This document shows, one piece after another, positions 61,837 to 64,000 of a DNA stretch of 64,000 nucleotides. A model generated the notes under the pieces. The model was not told the DNA's origin. It searched no databases and worked only from the letters and a program-made list of their open reading frames with translations. This DNA is from Lachnospiraceae bacterium. Lineage in GTDB: Bacteria; Bacillota; Clostridia; Lachnospirales; Lachnospiraceae. Every line of letters begins with the position of its first letter. Position 1 is the stretch's first letter. Made by a program: the position numbers and the translations under genes. The DNA is taken from positions 62,001-126,000 of the forward strand of contig CAJTEW010000008.1 in NCBI GenBank assembly GCA_910575605.1. Reading direction: 5' to 3'.

Positions 61837-61998
61837 ATGAAAAAACTAAAAACAAGCTGCCATGCATGCAGGAACAATTGTGAGCTGGTAATAAAATATA
61901 AGGACGGAGAGGTCATAGAGGTAATAGGCAATGGGTGCATGAGGGGGATGATGCATGCGCAGAGCGAGGTGAGGAGACTTGAGGAGAATGATGACTGA
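61837..61998 (+). CDS. short DUF1667-like Cys protein
   Basis: A 53-residue protein starting MKKLKTSCHACRNNCEL, with VIEVIGNGCMRGMMHAQSE later. The Cys pattern CxxCxxxC plus GNGCxRG is the N-terminal signature of DUF1667, normally about 120 residues and found with glpK and glycerol-3-phosphate dehydrogenase genes. Here it stops after half of that length. GAAGGAGGAATAAAAGACAGG precedes the ATG in two reading pieces. It may be a degraded copy or a real short Fe-S or redox partner. Confidence 0.7.
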   Translation: MKKLKTSCHACRNNCELVIKYKDGEVIEVIGNGCMRGMMHAQSEVRRLEENDD

Positions 61999-62070
61999 GG
62001 CCAGCTGATGTGAACGGAGTAAATAGTAATTAGAGGTCGTGCATATTGCCAAGTATATAACAATTTTATG

Positions 62071-62099
62071 TAGACATTTATATAAAAATGTAATAAAAT
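62071..62099 (+). promoter_or_regulatory. promoter of the phosphofructokinase gene
   Basis: TAGACA at 62071-62076 and TAAAAT at 62094-62099 with 17 bases between, 42 bases before the start codon. Confidence 0.65.
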
Positions 62100-62141
62100 A
62101 ACAATGTTGACGTAAACACAAAGAGGAAGGGATTAGATTTT

Positions 62142-63389
62142 ATGGAGAGAAATGTAATTGTAGGACAGTCAGGGGGCCCGACAGCAGCGATTAATTCGAG
62201 TCTTGCAGGCGTGTACCGTACTGCAAAGGACCGCGGAGCAAAGAAGGTATATGGGATGCTTCACGGAGTACAGGGATTATTAGAGGAAAAGTATATTGAT
62301 CTTGCAGATCATATTAAGACAGAGTTGGATGTGGAGCTGCTTAAGAGAACACCAGCGGCATTTCTTGGTTCATGCCGTTATAAACTGCCGGAAATCCATG
62401 AGGACAGAGATGTTTATGACAGAATTCTTGCTATTTTAGATAAGCTTGATATTGAGGCATTTATCTATATCGGTGGAAATGATTCCATGGATACAATTAA
62501 GAAGTTATCTGATTATGCAATTATTACCGGTCATCCGACGAGGTTTATTGGCTGCCCGAAAACGATTGATAATGACCTTGCGCTTACAGACCATACACCA
62601 GGCTATGGAAGTGCGGCAAAATATATCGGTACTTCCATGAAGGAAATTATCCGTGACAGCTTTTGCCTGGAGTACAACAAAGGACTTGTTTCTATTGTTG
62701 AGGTGATGGGAAGAAACGCAGGCTGGCTTACAGGAGCAACAGCACTTGCAAAGGGTGAGGACTGTGAGGGACCGGATCTTATATATCTTCCGGAGATTCC
62801 GTTTGATCTGGCAAAATTTGGTGAGAAGGTTAAGAAGATTTTAGAGAAAAAGACGTCTGTTGTTGTGGCTGTATCAGAAGGTATTCATCTTGAGGACGGA
62901 AGATATGTCTGTGAGCTTGGAAGCAGTATTGATTTTGTTGATGCGTTTGGCCATAAGCAGCTATCAGGAACAGCAGCATACCTTGCAAGCTATATTGCAG
63001 GTGAAGTAGGCTGTAAGACTCGTGCTATTGAGTTCAGCACGCTGCAGCGTTCTGCTTCCCACTCTGCATCACGTGTGGATATTTTAGAGGCATACCAGGT
63101 AGGCGGTGCTGCAGTAAAGGCAGCAGACGAGGGAGATTCAGGTAAAATGGTTGTACTTCAAAGATTATCCGATGACCCGTACCAGTGTGGAACAGAAGTT
63201 AAAGATGTACACAAGATTGCCAACGATGAGAAGCTTGTACCAAGAGAATGGGTAAATAAAGACGGAAGTTATGTAACAAGTGAATTTGTATCCTATGTAA
63301 GACCGCTTATCCAGGGAGATGTGTCTCCGGTAATGGTTGATGGAATTCCAAGGCATTTGTATACGCCCAGGGAGCTTAGCCAGAGGTAA
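62142..63389 (+). CDS. 6-phosphofructokinase, PPi-dependent type
   Basis: A 415-residue glycolytic enzyme that phosphorylates fructose 6-phosphate. It shows GQSGGPTAAINSSLAGV, IGGNDSMDT, PKTIDNDL, TPGYGSAAKYIGTS and EVMGRNAGWLTG. Lys in PKTIDND in place of Gly (PGTIDND in ATP enzymes), together with the Asp-type GGND site, is the known mark of pyrophosphate-dependent PFK. GAAGGGATTAGATTTT precedes the ATG. It is a single gene with its own promoter and terminator. A PPi enzyme fits an anaerobic, energy-limited fermenter. Confidence 0.9.
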   Translation: MERNVIVGQSGGPTAAINSSLAGVYRTAKDRGAKKVYGMLHGVQGLLEEKYIDLADHIKTELDVELLKRTPAAFLGSCRYKLPEIHEDRDVYDRILAILDKLDIEAFIYIGGNDSMDTIKKLSDYAIITGHPTRFIGCPKTIDNDLALTDHTPGYGSAAKYIGTSMKEIIRDSFCLEYNKGLVSIVEVMGRNAGWLTGATALAKGEDCEGPDLIYLPEIPFDLAKFGEKVKKILEKKTSVVVAVSEGIHLEDGRYVCELGSSIDFVDAFGHKQLSGTAAYLASYIAGEVGCKTRAIEFSTLQRSASHSASRVDILEAYQVGGAAVKAADEGDSGKMVVLQRLSDDPYQCGTEVKDVHKIANDEKLVPREWVNKDGSYVTSEFVSYVRPLIQGDVSPVMVDGIPRHLYTPRELSQR

Positions 63390-63432
63390 ATTGGGTGTAC
63401 GGATGCCGCTATAAATAAAAATATGCTCTTAG

Positions 63433-63490
63433 AAGATAAGGCAGCGCTTTTAGTTAGCAGTTAGTTCACTGAAGCGCTGTCTTGTCTTTT
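63433..63490 (+). terminator. terminator after phosphofructokinase
   Basis: AAGATAAGGCAGCGCTT and AAGCGCTGTCTTGTCTT form a long imperfect stem followed by TT; CTCTTA and TAAGAG outside can extend it. The rest of the 309-base gap to 63698 holds no gene that I can see. Confidence 0.78.
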
Positions 63491-63698
63491 AAGAGCTCCT
63501 GCGTGCCTTTTCCTGCGGCCTTGCAATCGAACGCCCAACACATGCAACACATTGTTGCTTGCAATTCTTGAGAAAATGGATTACTATATAATCATTCTTT
63601 TATATCTGGTTTTTATTCTTCATTTCGTGAAGTATTATCTAACCAATCGGAAGTATATTCCAGAATAGTAGTTAACAAAAGGAAACGAGGTGGTGCAG

Positions 63699-64000
63699 AT
63701 GAATGATGCAGAAGGTTATGATGTACTGCGCCTGATTGAGCACAGTAAAAGCTGTTATGTGAGCTCTGAATATGTGAAGGGCACACCGCTTATAAGGTGG
63801 ATTAAATATCATCCTAATCTTTCGAAGGAGCAGTTGTTTTTTTGGATTCATGATATGGCGGGGCAGTTGGAACGTATCCACAAGTGCAGGGGAAAGCCTT
63901 GTTATAGATATGTAAATCCATATAGTATTATTGTTACACAAGAAAAAGAACTCTATTTTCTTGACACAAGTGCGAAATCAAATGAGAAACAGCTCCAGAT
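63699..64000 (+). CDS. partial protein-kinase-like protein, 3' end cut by window edge
   Basis: ATG 63699 opens a frame that runs past the window end (about 100 codons seen). SSEYVKGTPLIRWIKYHP resembles a kinase hinge, and LERIHKCRGKPCYRYVNPYSIIVTQEKELYFLDT resembles the catalytic-loop to DFG region, but with RYVNPYS in place of HRDLKPEN, so it looks like a pseudokinase. This is a fold-level guess from pattern only. ACGAGGTGG precedes the ATG. Confidence 0.55.
   Translation, partial: MNDAEGYDVLRLIEHSKSCYVSSEYVKGTPLIRWIKYHPNLSKEQLFFWIHDMAGQLERIHKCRGKPCYRYVNPYSIIVTQEKELYFLDTSAKSNEKQLQ

Overview
The window looks like a chromosomal segment of a Gram-positive, low-to-moderate GC Clostridia genome, most likely a gut Lachnospiraceae (Blautia/Dorea-like). 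Supporting signs are strong AGGAGG ribosome sites, frequent TTG/GTG starts, a Spo0A-type regulator, rubredoxin, a PPi-type phosphofructokinase, a DUF5058 membrane pair and two sugar ABC importers. This is inference from gene content. No rRNA, tRNA, CRISPR array, intact transposase or prophage was seen.

Layout. 1-5.2 kb: a partial conserved small gene, a cation P-type ATPase, a YfcE-like phosphoesterase, and an ECF sigma factor with its DUF4179 anti-sigma partner behind a good ECF-type promoter. 5.3-9.1 kb: an L,D-transpeptidase, a Spo0A-like response regulator, an unlisted 14-residue peptide gene and a GHKL sensor kinase, with exact Spo0A-type boxes (TGTCGAA) in the control regions. 9.1-23.9 kb: a very large secreted Rhs/YD-repeat protein (about 2970 codons) broken by one in-frame TGA where TGG (Trp) is expected. 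It is followed by its immunity gene, two displaced C-terminal toxin cassettes with their own immunity-like genes, an unknown gene and a lipoprotein. 24-29.9 kb: a PucR-type regulator divergent from a DUF5058 transporter-like pair plus an M20 amidohydrolase, then a transglutaminase-like lipoprotein. 30-38.2 kb: a sugar operon with an ABC importer, a PfkB kinase, an ADP-PFK/GK-family kinase, a class II aldolase, an RpiR regulator and a D-lyxose/mannose isomerase-like cupin. 38.4-44.7 kb: a second sugar locus with an aldose epimerase, an AraC regulator, an ABC importer and a Gfo/Idh/MocA oxidoreductase. 44.8-49.9 kb: a formate/nitrite channel, a HAD hydrolase, rubredoxin, a methyltransferase, and a FIST protein with a soluble chemoreceptor. 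49.9-55.8 kb: a two-component system divergent from a CsbB-like glycosyltransferase and YfhO. 56.1-57.9 kb: an ArsR-controlled permease and redox protein. 58-64 kb: an NhaC-type antiporter, a ferritin-like protein, glycerol kinase with a short DUF1667-like protein, PPi-type phosphofructokinase and a partial kinase-like gene.

The most interesting part is 5.3-22.7 kb. The Spo0A-like regulator keeps the Spo0A DNA-recognition residues, and matching boxes sit before the L,D-transpeptidase, before the peptide gene and before the giant Rhs toxin gene. I propose a peptide/kinase/Spo0A-paralog circuit controlling cell-wall remodelling and a contact-toxin locus with spare warheads. A second signal is a family of 77-bp near-perfect palindromes (three copies plus a short relative) whose arms differ between copies in matched, compensatory positions.
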